Shown: positions 24,252-33,520, counted from the stretch's first letter. The stretch: DNA of 61,851 nt from Sphingomonas bacterium (GCF_028293085.1 NZ_JAQGLC010000401.1:1-61851), one strand, 5' to 3'. Notes: generated by a model from the letters alone, not told the origin. Numbers and translations are program-made.

Positions 24252-26522
24252 ATGCGGATCACGAATCGTGGCGCGATCGCCATGCGGCTGCTCGCCGGAG
24301 CGGCCTTCGTCTTTGCGGCATCGGCGGCGAACGCCCAGACCGCGCCGGCCCAGCCGGCCGACCAGGCCCAGGCATCGGACTCGCGCGACGACGATATCAT
24401 CGTCACCGCACAGAAGCGCGCCGAGAATGTCCAGGACGTACCGCAAGCCGTGCAGGTCGTCTCGGGCGCGCAGCTCGAGGCGCGCGGCATCCGCGACTTC
24501 ACCGATCTCACCAAGGTCGCGCCGTCGCTGATCGTCCGCCCGTCGGACCAGCCGGTCAACGCGTCGATCTCGATCCGCGGCATCGGCACCTTCGCTTTCT
24601 CGATCGGCGTCGAGCCGAGCGTCGCGGTCCAGGTCGACGACGTGCCGGTGACCTTCCAGGCCCGCGCCTTCGCCGATCTGTCGGATGTCGAGCGGATCGA
24701 GGTGCTGCGCGGGCCGCAGAGCACGCTCTACGGCAAGTCGGCCTCGGCCGGCCTGATCAACATCGTCACCCTGGCGCCCACCAAGGAGTGGACCGGCAAG
24801 GTCAACGCGCTCGCCACGACCGACCGCGAATACACGATCGGCGGCACCATCGCCGGGCCGCTCAGCGATACGCTCGGCGTGCGCGTCAGCGTCAATCACG
24901 ACGATTTCAGGGGCAACGTCCATAATCTGTTCAACGACGAGTGGGTCAACGGGCGGCGCTTCACCTCAGCCAAGGGCAAGCTGGTCTGGGACCCGGTGAG
25001 CAATGTCACCGCGACGGTCGGGCTCAACTATATCGACGGCTCGACCAGCTTCGGCCGGCCCTATATCCGCGGCTTCGGCGCGACCGCCTATCTGCGCGGC
25101 AACGTCGCGCAGCCGCTCTCGGTCTATGCGCCCGGCGTGGTCGTCGGCCCGGAGAATCAAGACATCTCCAACAACGCGCCGGCCGGCACCAATTATAACG
25201 GCTTCGGCCAATCGCTGAAGCTGGAGGTCGATGTCGGCGGCCCGACTTTGGTCTCGGTCACCTCACACGATCGCTACACGCTCGACGATTTCCTCGATCA
25301 GGACGATACGTCGGTGACGACGCCCGACAACCGCCAGGGTGGCCGTTTCAAATCGCGGGCGTGGACGCAGGAAGTGCGTCTCGTCTCGCCATCGGACCAG
25401 CCGTTCCGCTACACGCTCGGCGCTTATTATGCCGACGTCACCTATTCGCGCCGTTTCACGCGCGGGCCGGCTTTCTCTCAGGCAAACTGGTACGGCACCT
25501 CGGGCTCGACCCAGGCGGCGGCCTTCGGCCAGCTTGATTGGGAATTCCTGACCGACACCACCGCCACCGGCGGCCTTCGCTACCAGCATGAGAAGGTCAA
25601 CTACACCTTCCTCGATTATCAGAACGGCAACGCCTTTTTCAGCGGCAACGCCACTGACGATTTCGTGACCTACCGGCTCGGCCTGCAGCATAAATTCACC
25701 GAGGACGTGATGCTCTACGGGTCCTATTCGACCGGCCACAAGGGCCAGACCTATGATCTGACCACCGGCTTCAATGCCCAGCGCGCCTCGGGCGGGCCGG
25801 TGCAGCCGGAAACCTCACGGAGCTGGGAGGCGGGTCTGCGCACCCAGTTCCTCGACCACCGCCTGACGATGAACCTCACCGCCTTCACCGCTAATTACCG
25901 GAACTTCCAGGCGCAGGGCATCGAGACCTTCCCCGACGGCACGGTCAATTATCGCCTCGCCAATGTCGGCACGATCCGCTCGCGCGGCGTGGAGTTCGAG
26001 CTGGCCGGCCGGGTCGGCGAGGATTTGCGGCTGGGTGGCTCGGCCGCCTATCTCGACGCGCGGATCACCAGCTTCCCGTTCGCGCAATGCTGGCCCGGCC
26101 AGACCGCGGCGCAGGGCTGTACTGGATCGCCGACGTTCCAGAACCTCGCGGGCGCCCGCCCGGCCCAGTCGCCGGAATGGAAGCTCGCGGCCAATCTCGA
26201 TTACAGCCCGACGCTCGGCTCGCTGCCGTTCAAGGGGCTGTTCCAGGCGGCATACAGCTATCAGAGCGCGATGAACTTCTCGCTCAGCCAGGATCCCGAG
26301 ACGATCCACAAGGCGTTCGGGATCATGAATCTGGCGATCGGCATCAGGAGCCCGGACGGCAAGTACGAGGTCGCGGCGTTCGTGAACAACGCCTTCGACG
26401 TGCAATATTACGCCAACCTCATCAACTCGCGCGGCACCTACAATAATGTGCAGGCCACCCAGGCCCAGCTGCCGCGCGACTTCCGCCGTTATGCCGGGCT
26501 GAGAGCCTCCTTCTCCTTCTAG
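24252..26522 (+). CDS. TonB-dependent outer-membrane receptor
   Basis: This is a 756-residue protein. A signal peptide (about 1-28, ending in ANAQ) is followed by a TonB-box region and plug (DDDIIVTAQKRAENVQDVPQ, then QLEARGIRDFTDL). The beta barrel ends with the aromatic terminus RRYAGLRASFSF. AGGAGGGG precedes ATG 24252. Being divergent from the GntR regulator and next to glucuronidase and mannonate dehydratase, it probably imports glucuronic-acid-containing oligosaccharides. The ligand is inferred from context only. Confidence 0.9.
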   Translation: MRITNRGAIAMRLLAGAAFVFAASAANAQTAPAQPADQAQASDSRDDDIIVTAQKRAENVQDVPQAVQVVSGAQLEARGIRDFTDLTKVAPSLIVRPSDQPVNASISIRGIGTFAFSIGVEPSVAVQVDDVPVTFQARAFADLSDVERIEVLRGPQSTLYGKSASAGLINIVTLAPTKEWTGKVNALATTDREYTIGGTIAGPLSDTLGVRVSVNHDDFRGNVHNLFNDEWVNGRRFTSAKGKLVWDPVSNVTATVGLNYIDGSTSFGRPYIRGFGATAYLRGNVAQPLSVYAPGVVVGPENQDISNNAPAGTNYNGFGQSLKLEVDVGGPTLVSVTSHDRYTLDDFLDQDDTSVTTPDNRQGGRFKSRAWTQEVRLVSPSDQPFRYTLGAYYADVTYSRRFTRGPAFSQANWYGTSGSTQAAAFGQLDWEFLTDTTATGGLRYQHEKVNYTFLDYQNGNAFFSGNATDDFVTYRLGLQHKFTEDVMLYGSYSTGHKGQTYDLTTGFNAQRASGGPVQPETSRSWEAGLRTQFLDHRLTMNLTAFTANYRNFQAQGIETFPDGTVNYRLANVGTIRSRGVEFELAGRVGEDLRLGGSAAYLDARITSFPFAQCWPGQTAAQGCTGSPTFQNLAGARPAQSPEWKLAANLDYSPTLGSLPFKGLFQAAYSYQSAMNFSLSQDPETIHKAFGIMNLAIGIRSPDGKYEVAAFVNNAFDVQYYANLINSRGTYNNVQATQAQLPRDFRRYAGLRASFSF

Positions 26523-26531
26523 TTCCCAACC

Positions 26532-26563
26532 GCGCGCGACGGGCCGCCCCTCCCGTCGCGCGC
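26532..26563 (+). repeat. Intercistronic 12-bp perfect hairpin
   Basis: GCGCGCGACGGG and CCCGTCGCGCGC flank an eight-base loop between the receptor and manD genes. There is no T-run, so it is not a standard terminator. It may protect the receptor mRNA 3' end or reduce read-through into manD. Confidence 0.6.
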
Positions 26564-26597
26564 CGCTTCCCAGACCAGTTGCAGCGGAGCCGATTAC

Positions 26598-27809
26598 ATG
26601 CCGATCATCACGGGGGCGAAGATCATCGTCACCTGCCCCGGCCGCAACTTCGTCACGCTCCGCATCGAGACCGACCAGGGCGTGCACGGCGTCGGCGACG
26701 CGACGCTCAACGGGCGCGAGCTGAGCGTCGCCTCCTATCTTCAGGATCATGTCGTGCCCTGCCTGATCGGGCGCGATGCGCACCGGATCGAGGATATCTG
26801 GCAATATCTCTACAAGGGCGCTTACTGGCGGCGCGGCCCGGTGACGATGACCGCGATCGCTGCGGTCGACATGGCCTTGTGGGATATCAAGGGGAAGGTC
26901 GCCGGCCTGCCGGTCTATCAGCTGCTCGGCGGGGCGAGCCGCGCGGGCGTGATGGTATACGGCCATGCCAATGGCGCGACCGTCGAGGAAGCGGTCGAGG
27001 CGGCGCTCGCCTATCGCGAGGAGGGCTATCATGCGATCCGGATCCAGGCCGGCGTGCCCGGGCTCGCCTCGACCTATGGCGTGTCGAAGGACCGCTATTT
27101 CTACGAGCCCGCCGATGCCGCGCTGCCGACAGAAAATCTGTGGTCGACCGAGAAATATCTCCGCTCGGTGCCGCCGCTGTTCCAGAAGGCGCGCGACGCG
27201 CTCGGCTGGGACGTGCACCTGCTCCACGACGCGCACCACCGCCTCACCCCGATCGAGGCCGGCCGGCTGGGCAGGGATCTCGAGCCCTATCGCCCCTTCT
27301 GGCTCGAGGACGCGACCCCGGCCGAGAACCAGGACGCGTTCCGGCTGATCCGCCAGCACACCATGACGCCGCTCGCCGTCGGCGAGATCTTCAATTCGAT
27401 CTGGGACTGCAAGCACCTGATCGAGAACCAGCTGATCGACTATATCCGCGCGACCGTGGTGCATGCCGGCGGCATCACCCATCTGCGCCGCATCGCCGCG
27501 CTTGCTGACCTGTATCAGGTCCGCACCGGCTGCCACGGTGCGACCGACCTGTCGCCGATCGCGATGGCCGCCGCGCTGCATTTCGATCTGTCGGTGCCGA
27601 ACTTCGGCGTGCAGGAATATATGCGCCACACGCCCGAGACCGACGCCGTGTTCCCGCACGCCTACAGCTTCGATCGCGGCATGATGCACCCGGGCGACGC
27701 TCCCGGGCTCGGTGTCGATATCGACGAGGCGCTGGCCGCGCGGTACGACTATAAGCGCGCCTATCTGCCGGTGAACCGGCTGGAGGACGGCACATTGTTC
27801 AATTGGTGA
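26598..27809 (+). CDS. manD: D-mannonate dehydratase, ManD type
   Basis: This 403-residue enolase-superfamily enzyme turns D-mannonate into 2-keto-3-deoxygluconate. Metal ligands fit the Novosphingobium ManD pattern with an offset of one: Asp211 (HDAHHRL), Glu237 (WLEDATP) and Glu263 (AVGEIFN). Tyr160, Arg148, His213 and His313 match the catalytic set. High-activity ManD enzymes share this full set; low-activity paralogues differ. It works downstream of glucuronate isomerase and fructuronate reductase, which are not in the window. Confidence 0.92.
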   Translation: MPIITGAKIIVTCPGRNFVTLRIETDQGVHGVGDATLNGRELSVASYLQDHVVPCLIGRDAHRIEDIWQYLYKGAYWRRGPVTMTAIAAVDMALWDIKGKVAGLPVYQLLGGASRAGVMVYGHANGATVEEAVEAALAYREEGYHAIRIQAGVPGLASTYGVSKDRYFYEPADAALPTENLWSTEKYLRSVPPLFQKARDALGWDVHLLHDAHHRLTPIEAGRLGRDLEPYRPFWLEDATPAENQDAFRLIRQHTMTPLAVGEIFNSIWDCKHLIENQLIDYIRATVVHAGGITHLRRIAALADLYQVRTGCHGATDLSPIAMAAALHFDLSVPNFGVQEYMRHTPETDAVFPHAYSFDRGMMHPGDAPGLGVDIDEALAARYDYKRAYLPVNRLEDGTLFNW

Positions 27810-27812
27810 CGC

Positions 27813-28214
27813 TCAGCGCCACCGGTCGCCGGGTCCGGTCACATAATTGGCCCAGACATAGCGCCAGGGGAACACGATCGGGAACAGGATCGCCATCGCG
27901 CAGGCGAACACCGATTCCTGCGTATCGGCGTCCATCCGTCCGGCCGACCAGAGCGGCCAGGCGACCGCGATCAGCCAGATCGACTTCCAGACTATCTCGA
28001 AGAAGAAGAGCGGCAGCATCCTCAGCGGATAGCGGATACCGAGCACCGCCATCACGCCGGCCGCGCCGAGCAGGCAGCAGGCGACGCCGTGCATCAGGCT
28101 CCAGGGCTGGTCGTGGTGGATGATGCCGGGCCAGATCGTCAGCGCGAGTCCCGCGGCCATGAACAGATACATCGCCCTCAGCAGATAAAGGCGGAACAGG
28201 GAAACGTCGGTCAT
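27813..28214 (-). CDS. Small four-helix membrane protein
   Basis: This is a 133-residue protein with four predicted membrane helices (for example AMYLFMAAGLALTIWPGI and PLFFFEIVWKSIWLIAVAWP). AAGGAA lies eight bases before ATG 28214. It is convergent with manD and probably cotranscribed with the DUF4386-like gene 22 bases upstream. No function is known. Confidence 0.6.
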   Translation of the reverse strand: MTDVSLFRLYLLRAMYLFMAAGLALTIWPGIIHHDQPWSLMHGVACCLLGAAGVMAVLGIRYPLRMLPLFFFEIVWKSIWLIAVAWPLWSAGRMDADTQESVFACAMAILFPIVFPWRYVWANYVTGPGDRWR

Positions 28215-28236
28215 CGGGGTGATTCCTTGTGATGGT

Positions 28237-28950
28237 TCAGGCGTGAGCGAGGGCGGCCCGGGCTTCCCATTTCGCGGCATCCACGCCGGCGAAGAGGAGC
28301 CACAGGGTCAGGGATCCCTCGCCGAGCAGGCAGGGCATGAGTAGCAACATCGAGGTGAAGGAGGGCGCCAGGAAACCGAGCATGGCGTTGGTGAAGTAGC
28401 AAAAGCCGGCGATGCCCATCAGCACGCCGAGGATGCGGGGCATGAAACCGGCGGTGAAGATCAGCCAGCCGAGGCACAGGCCGAAGCAGCCGAAAAAGGC
28501 GAGGGCGATGTTGTAGCCGTTCGCTTGCAGCCGGAAGGAGAGATAGGCGAGCGCCTGGAGCTGCTCCACCGGGATCGCGGACAGGGCCGGGCCGGGCGCG
28601 AGCAGCATCAGCGGCATCAGGTGTAAGAGCAGCACCGCGCCCTGCACCGCCGTCCCGATCAGCGAGAACAATATCGCCAGCGCGGCGACGGGTTTGTTCA
28701 CCACCTTGAACAGGCCGTAGAACAGTATCGCGAGCGCGACGTTGCACAATAACGGCACGAGATCGGCGACGAAGCCGATGCGGTAAAGCTCTTCGTTCGC
28801 CAGGATGTTCGCGGCCGTCGCCGCGGCGTCGCCCGGCACGAGCAGCTTCTGGCGGACGAACGCTTCGGCGAAGCCGCCGCCGATGATGACGATCAGGTAC
28901 AGCAAGCCGATGCCCCGCGCCCACCGGCGCGGAGAGGATGAATTGGTCAT
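28237..28950 (-). CDS. DUF4386-like membrane protein
   Basis: This 237-residue protein has six to seven membrane helices and the DUF4386 look: RGIGLLYLIVIIGGGFAEAF, then GAVLLLHLMPLMLLA and LGWLIFTAGFMPRILGVLMG. Members of this family are of unknown role. It is the first gene of a pair with the four-helix protein at 27813 and follows the small protein and ArsR gene on the same strand. Confidence 0.75.
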   Translation of the reverse strand: MTNSSSPRRWARGIGLLYLIVIIGGGFAEAFVRQKLLVPGDAAATAANILANEELYRIGFVADLVPLLCNVALAILFYGLFKVVNKPVAALAILFSLIGTAVQGAVLLLHLMPLMLLAPGPALSAIPVEQLQALAYLSFRLQANGYNIALAFFGCFGLCLGWLIFTAGFMPRILGVLMGIAGFCYFTNAMLGFLAPSFTSMLLLMPCLLGEGSLTLWLLFAGVDAAKWEARAALAHA

Positions 28951-29006
28951 GGTGGCACTCCTTTGGGTTGCGCCTGTTCCGGATTTTCGGGTGGTCGGTC
29001 GGTCCG

Positions 29007-29264
29007 CTATTCGACCTGCTTCAGGATCTTCTCGACCGCGGCCAGCGATACCGCAACCGTCGACAGCTCGGCCTTGATCGAGGCGAGCGACGCCGCATTC
29101 GCGGCCTCCGCAGCGACGGATTTTTCCGCGAGCGCACGATACGCCTCTTCGCTCGCGGTGCTGGTTCGGGCCTGCACGGCGGCGGACCAGTATTTCATCC
29201 CGAAGACGATCAGGATCGTGCCCAGTGGCAGCAAGATGGTCGTGAGATAGATGGTGGCGGACAT
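29007..29264 (-). CDS. Small membrane-anchored coiled-coil protein
   Basis: This is an 85-residue protein with one N-terminal membrane helix (YLTTILLPLGTILIVFGMKY). A long helical tail rich in Ala, Glu and Ser follows (EEAYRALAEKSVAAEAANAA). It starts two bases after the stop of the ArsR gene, so the two are one operon. Function unknown. Confidence 0.65.
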   Translation of the reverse strand: MSATIYLTTILLPLGTILIVFGMKYWSAAVQARTSTASEEAYRALAEKSVAAEAANAASLASIKAELSTVAVSLAAVEKILKQVE

Positions 29265-29268
29265 GCCG

Positions 29269-29616
29269 TTATTCCCTTTCTTGATCGGTCTTGTGCGCGG
29301 TCAGCGACCGGACGGCCGCGACGATCGCTGTGGGGGTGAGGTCGATGGCAAAGGCCGCGACCTCGAAATAATTGAGCGCCTTGCCGTCCTGCGACAGCTC
29401 GAGCTTGCTGGTGACGAGGCCCGCCTCCTCCAGTTTCTGGAGGTGGAGGTGCAGCAGCGGCCGGCTGATCCCGACCTCGCGCGCCAGCTGGCTGACATAG
29501 TTGCGCCCGTCCGCCGACAGCGCCGCCACGATCCGCAGCCGATGCGGGTTGGCGAGCGCCGCCAGCATGGCGAGCAACTGATCTCCGGTGGGCAACGAAT
29601 CGAGTTTGTCTGTCAT
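29269..29616 (-). CDS. ArsR-like winged-helix regulator
   Basis: This is a 115-residue protein with a helix-turn-helix (ALANPHRLRIVAALS, YVSQLAREVGISRPLLHLHL). A beta wing follows, and no Cys pair for metals is present, so it is not a classical arsenic sensor. CATGTGT and ACATATG (29614-29620, 29633-29639) form an inverted repeat over its start that may be its operator. It is divergent from the M50-like gene and heads an operon with the 29007 gene. Confidence 0.75.
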   Translation of the reverse strand: MTDKLDSLPTGDQLLAMLAALANPHRLRIVAALSADGRNYVSQLAREVGISRPLLHLHLQKLEEAGLVTSKLELSQDGKALNYFEVAAFAIDLTPTAIVAAVRSLTAHKTDQERE

Positions 29617-29697
29617 GTGTAAGAAATACCTGACATATGATAGAACCAGAGTCAACCGGGCTCTGGACGCCCTGCTTCGAGCAGCTAAGCTGCCCGC

Positions 29698-30483
29698 ATG
29701 GCCGACACGCTACAGACGACCGACGACCGCTGGACCCTGAGCGCGATCGGCGTGGTGGCCGCATGCCTTTCCGCTTTCGGGCACGAGGCGTTCGGCCATG
29801 GCGGGGCGTGCCTGGCGGCAGGCGGAACGGTGACGCTCCTCACCGCGACCCATTTTTCGTGCGAGGGTGGCAATATCCTGGTCGATGCCGCCGGCCCGCT
29901 GATGAACCTTGTCCTCGCGGTGATGGCGCTGGGCATTCTGCGCGGCGGCGCGCCCAGGGCGCCCTCGACCCGCTGGTTCCTGTTTCTGCTCGGCGGTATC
30001 AACCTGTGCTGGTTCGCCAGCGAGATGGTCGCCTCGCCGATCGTCGAGCATTATGACCAGGCGGCGATCGCCCGGCAGCTGGGATGGCCGTCGGTCTGGC
30101 GACCTGTCGTGCTGGGTCTCGGCCTGGTGCTGTATTTCTGGACAGTGCGCTACGCCCGGATCGTGCTGCGCCGGGATTTTGCCATGGGCGATCGGCCGAC
30201 CGCGGTCCGCCGGCGTTTCGGCGTCTCGCATCTCGCCGCGACCATCGCCTTCGTGATCGCCGGCCTGTGCTGGGCGCGGGAGCCACTCTCGGGCGCGCTG
30301 GAATGCTTCCTGACGATCGGCGTCGCCGTTGCGCCTTTGTGGTTCTCGCTGCTGCCGGCACGATCGCCGGCCGAGCCTCCCATCGCTCCGGTCGCGCGAT
30401 CGGTTCCGTGGATCCTGTGCGCCGTCCTGTTCTTCGCGGCGTTCGCCTTGCTCCAGGGCCGCGGGATCGGGCGTCTGGCTTAG
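29698..30483 (+). CDS. M50-like membrane protein with an unusual HExxxH motif
   Basis: This 261-residue protein has about six membrane helices. GHEAFGHGG (H29, E30, H34) stands where M50 site-2 proteases have HExxH, but with three residues instead of two between Glu and the second His. DAAGPLMNL (62-70) corresponds to the AGPxxN element of M50 proteases. It may be an inactive or unusual relative. It is divergent from the ArsR regulator and ends overlapping the convergent 30480 gene by four bases. Confidence 0.55.
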   Translation: MADTLQTTDDRWTLSAIGVVAACLSAFGHEAFGHGGACLAAGGTVTLLTATHFSCEGGNILVDAAGPLMNLVLAVMALGILRGGAPRAPSTRWFLFLLGGINLCWFASEMVASPIVEHYDQAAIARQLGWPSVWRPVVLGLGLVLYFWTVRYARIVLRRDFAMGDRPTAVRRRFGVSHLAATIAFVIAGLCWAREPLSGALECFLTIGVAVAPLWFSLLPARSPAEPPIAPVARSVPWILCAVLFFAAFALLQGRGIGRLA

Positions 30484-30923
30484 CCTCCCCCATCTCCGGC
30501 GGCCGCTTTTCTCGCCTCCGCGGCCTTCGCGAAAGCGATCTGCCCTGCGAACCCGATCAGGGCCAACCCGCCAATCAGGCATGCGGCTCCCGAGATTGAC
30601 CACAGCTCAGCCATCCCGGATGCGGCGAGCGGCAGGCCCACCAGCAGGCCGAAGATCACCGTGCTGGCCGGCAAGGCGGCGAGAAGCTTTCGGTACGTCG
30701 GTTGGTACGCGCGCGGGGGCAGGGTCGCCCGGTTCGCGATGCCTTTCCGCCAGGCTTGCCGTGATCCCAAAGCGGGGATCCGCAGATAGGCGTCGCGTTC
30801 TTCGGCCGTGACGGGAATGCCACGCGACCAGCGCCAGTGATAATAGATGTACCCGCTCTCCGCCGGCTCGAAGCTTAAGGCGAGCATGTCTCGCTGCCGA
30901 TCGGGATGGTCAGGCGCTGCCAC
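30480..30923 (-). CDS. Two-helix membrane protein
   Basis: This is a protein of 147 residues (GTG start) or 135 (Met at 30887). A soluble N-terminal part contains GYIYYHWRWSRGIPVTAEER. Two membrane helices follow (LLAALPASTVIFGLLVGLPL and AACLIGGLALIGFAGQIAF). It is convergent with the M50-like gene. No family recognised; neither start has a clear ribosome-binding site. Confidence 0.55.
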   Translation of the reverse strand: MAAPDHPDRQRDMLALSFEPAESGYIYYHWRWSRGIPVTAEERDAYLRIPALGSRQAWRKGIANRATLPPRAYQPTYRKLLAALPASTVIFGLLVGLPLAASGMAELWSISGAACLIGGLALIGFAGQIAFAKAAEARKAAAGDGGG

Positions 30924-31002
30924 CGGCCCATGCTATCCGAAGCACTCCACGACGCAAGCTTCGCCGTTGGCGGAAACGGGCGCGCACCCTAGGATGTCCA
31001 AC

Positions 31003-31701
31003 ATGACCGACATCCGCAATATCGTCATTCTCACCGGCGCCGGCGTCTCCGCCGAAAGCGGGCTCGCGACTTTTCGCGGGCCGGGGGGGCTGTGGGAGGG
31101 GCACCGCGTCGAGGATGTCTGCACGCCGCAGGCGCTCGCGCAGGATCCCGATCTCGTCCACCGCTTTTACGACGCCCGCCGCGCCGCGCTGGCGACGGTC
31201 GAGCCCAATCCCGCGCACCGCGCGCTGGCGAAGCTCGACGCAGCATGGCCGGGCGAGCTGCTGATCGTCACCCAGAATGTCGACGACCTGCACGAACGCG
31301 CCGGGGCGACGCGGCTGCTGCACATGCATGGCGAGCTGAATTCGGGCCTTTGCGCGGCATGCGATGCGCGGGTGCCGTGGCAGGGATCGATGCCGCCGGG
31401 CACGATCTGCGACGCCTGTGGGGCGCCGGCAATGCGGCCCGACATCGTGTTCTTCGGCGAGATGCCCTATGACATGGACCGGATCGAGCGTGCGATCGCG
31501 AAGGCGGATCTGTTCGTGTCGATCGGCACCTCGGGCGCGGTTTATCCGGCGGCGGGCTTCGTCCAGACGGCGCGCTATCACGGCGCGCGGACGCTGGAGA
31601 TGAACCTCGAGCCCTCGGCGGGCAGCGGCTATTTCCACGAGACGAGGCTGGGGCCGGCCGGGGAGCTGGTGCCGGTCTGGGTGGAGGAGGTGCTCGCCTG
31701 A
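31003..31701 (+). CDS. cobB: Sirtuin-type NAD-dependent protein deacylase
   Basis: This protein of about 232 residues carries GAGVSAESGLATFRG, TQNVDDLHERAG, the catalytic His in HMHGEL, and two Cys pairs (CAAC, CDAC) for zinc. The pair Tyr and Arg in FYDARR is the class III mark that favours succinyl and malonyl lysine removal. An AGG lies before ATG 31003; ATG 30994 is also possible. A likely partner, acetyl-CoA synthetase, is encoded 20 kb away in this window. Confidence 0.93.
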   Translation: MTDIRNIVILTGAGVSAESGLATFRGPGGLWEGHRVEDVCTPQALAQDPDLVHRFYDARRAALATVEPNPAHRALAKLDAAWPGELLIVTQNVDDLHERAGATRLLHMHGELNSGLCAACDARVPWQGSMPPGTICDACGAPAMRPDIVFFGEMPYDMDRIERAIAKADLFVSIGTSGAVYPAAGFVQTARYHGARTLEMNLEPSAGSGYFHETRLGPAGELVPVWVEEVLA

Positions 31702-31702
31702 C

Positions 31703-31727
31703 TCCTCTCCCGCTTCGCGAGGGAGGA
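31703..31727. terminator. Hairpin between convergent cobB and era
   Basis: TCCTCTCCCGC and GCGAGGGAGGA pair around a short TTC loop with one mismatch and one wobble. It lies exactly between the convergent stop codons. T-runs are weak on both sides, so a terminator role is plausible rather than certain. Confidence 0.45.
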
Positions 31728-31738
31728 ATTGAGCTGCC

Positions 31739-32641
31739 TCAATCCACCCAGTCGAGGCCCATCTCGCGATAGATGTCGCGCTCGTCGTCCCAGCCCGGCT
31801 TGACCTTCACATGAAGGTAGAGATGCACCGGCTTGCCCATGATCGCGCTCAGCTCGGCGCGCGACCTGGCGCCGATCTCCTTGATCCGCGCGCCGCCCTT
31901 GCCGAGCACGATCGCGCGCTGCGTGGGCCGCTCGACCAGGATCTGCTGGCGGATCTCGACCGATCCGTCCTGGCGTTCCTTATACTGCTCGGTCTCGATC
32001 GCGCTGGCATAAGGCAGCTCGGCATGGAGCTGCAGATAGAGCTGCTCGCGCGTCACCTCGGAGGCGAGGCTGCGCTCGGTCGCGTCGGAAACCTGGTCCT
32101 CGGGGAAATGCCACGGACCCGCGGGCATCGCCCTGGCAAAGGTCGTCTTGAGCTTGGCCAGCCCGTCCCCGGTGGTCGCGCTGACGAAGAAGGTCTCGGC
32201 GAAATCGACGATGCCGTTGAGCTTCTCGGCATGGAGCAGCAGCTTCGCCTTGTCGGCAAGATCGACCTTGTTGAGGATCAGATATTTCGGCTCGCTCCGT
32301 CCGGCGATGGATTCGGCGATCGGGATGACCTTGGGCCCGAGCCCGCCTTTGGCATCGACCACCAAAGCGATCACGTCGGCGCCCTCGGTCCCGCCCCAGG
32401 CCGCCGAGACCATCGCCCGGTCGAGCCGACGCTTGGGCTCGAAGATGCCGGGGGTATCGACCAGCAGCAATTGCGTATCGCCCTCGATCGCGACGCCCAT
32501 CAGGCGGGCGCGGGTGGTCTGCGCCTTGGGGCTGACGATCGCGACCTTCTGGCCGACCAGCGCGTTGACGAGCGTGGATTTGCCGGCGTTGGGCGCGCCG
32601 ACCACGGCGACAAGGCCGCAATGGGTTTGGGGGGCAGTCAT
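31739..32641 (-). CDS. era: GTPase Era
   Basis: This 300-residue ribosome-assembly GTPase carries G1 GAPNAGKST, G3 DTPG, G4 NKVDL and G5 SATTG. The C-terminal KH domain contains LVERPTQRAIVLGKGGARI and KEIGARSRAEL. It binds 16S rRNA near its 3' end. In most alphaproteobacteria it follows rnc directly; here rnc lies 10.8 kb away on the same strand. Confidence 0.97.
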   Translation of the reverse strand: MTAPQTHCGLVAVVGAPNAGKSTLVNALVGQKVAIVSPKAQTTRARLMGVAIEGDTQLLLVDTPGIFEPKRRLDRAMVSAAWGGTEGADVIALVVDAKGGLGPKVIPIAESIAGRSEPKYLILNKVDLADKAKLLLHAEKLNGIVDFAETFFVSATTGDGLAKLKTTFARAMPAGPWHFPEDQVSDATERSLASEVTREQLYLQLHAELPYASAIETEQYKERQDGSVEIRQQILVERPTQRAIVLGKGGARIKEIGARSRAELSAIMGKPVHLYLHVKVKPGWDDERDIYREMGLDWVD

Positions 32642-33012
32642 GAAGAACCTCGACAGGTGATCAACGCGCCGGGACGGGCCGGCGCGAATGGGAAGCGGTG
32701 CCCTTACACCCTTTGGACCGAGATTGTCGAAATATGGGTAAGGGCCGGAATTCGGATCGGGTGTGACAAAATTCGGGGTGGAATTCTCGGCGATCTCGTC
32801 ATTTCACGAGGGAAAAGCGGCAGATAGCGGCGCGGCGCGCTGGATAATTTTGGCAGACCTGGTGAGGCGGAAAAGCGCCTCGCGAGCTTCCTTTATCTTT
32901 TTCCTATTAAATCTATCGGGATTACGGCATAAGCGTGGCGGCTGACAGGATCGGAGAGGGCGAGCGATGGGGCGCGTCCGGGGACCGATCTGAATCACCC
33001 ACGGAGTAAAAT
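32642..33012. other. Intergenic region upstream of era and the lipoprotein gene
   Basis: No gene is supported. A 60-codon plus-strand frame (32763-32945) has no ribosome-binding site and no recognisable sequence. GAGGCG-GAAAAG-CGCCTC forms a small hairpin near 32870. The AT-rich stretch CTTTTTCCTATTAAATC near 32900 may hold the lipoprotein promoter. Promoters for the divergent era gene should also lie here. Confidence 0.4.
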
Positions 33013-33243
33013 ATGAAGAAGTTCATCATCCTGCCGCTGGTCGCCGTTGCCGCTCTCGGCCTCGCTGCCTGCAAGCCGACCGCGACCGAGAATGCCTCGG
33101 CCACGAACGAGATCGCGCTGAACAGCGACGAAGCGATCGTCGATTCGAACGTGACCGTCGACGAGACGACGCTCAACGGCACCGACGAGAATGCGGTTGC
33201 CCCCGAAGCGGCCGAGAACGCTTCGAACGCCACCGCGAAGTAA
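33013..33243 (+). CDS. Small acidic lipoprotein
   Basis: This 76-residue protein has the signal peptide MKKFIILPLVAVAALGLAAC, with lipobox LAAC and Cys20. The mature part is low-complexity and acidic, rich in Asn, Glu, Thr and Ala. GGAG lies upstream of the ATG. A monocistronic unit is likely, since a terminator follows. Function unknown. Confidence 0.75.
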   Translation: MKKFIILPLVAVAALGLAACKPTATENASATNEIALNSDEAIVDSNVTVDETTLNGTDENAVAPEAAENASNATAK

Positions 33244-33315
33244 AGCGCCGGCGCGGCAACGCGCTGACGCCCATCCGGCATCGACGCTTCCCAAGCGGCG
33301 TCGACAGCACCGGGA

Positions 33316-33350
33316 GGCCGCGTGTTCCGCAAGGGACGCGCGGCCTTTTT
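33316..33350 (+). terminator. Rho-independent terminator of the lipoprotein gene
   Basis: GGCCGCGTGTTCC and GGGACGCGCGGCC pair around a GCAA loop, followed by TTTTT. It faces the plus strand and ends about 100 bases after the lipoprotein stop. Confidence 0.85.
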
Positions 33351-33425
33351 GCGTTGCGCCCCCAATCTCGATCGGCTCGCCTCACGCCCAAGCCAGACTG
33401 TCGCAAGGCGAAGCAGGACTATATT

Positions 33426-33520
33426 TCCCATCGTTTAGATAGGAATTAGACAGGGGATGCCGATGCTCCCTAGCTTAGGCATAACCTCCGGCCCGGCTCC
33501 CAAGCGCCGGGCCGATTTTC
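33426..33520 (+). ncRNA. Candidate small RNA between two plus-strand terminators
   Basis: After the lipoprotein terminator there is no open frame. Yet a second plus-direction hairpin (GGCCCGGC at 33490-33497 with GCCGGGCC at 33506-33513, then GATTTTC) follows. TATATT at 33420-33425 is a good -10 box; a -35 box is weak (CTGTCG). The RNA would be about 90 bases and carry CCTCC at 33485-33489, a motif able to pair with Shine-Dalgarno sequences, as in several alphaproteobacterial small RNAs. No sequence family was recognised. Confidence 0.4.

Noticed and set aside
25815..27689. 624-codon minus-strand open frame spanning the TonB receptor end and manD
   Set aside because: It crosses two well-supported genes and their gap, with no motif or start site.
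32763..32945. 60-codon plus-strand frame between era and the lipoprotein gene
   Set aside because: No ribosome-binding site and no family likeness; more likely promoter region.
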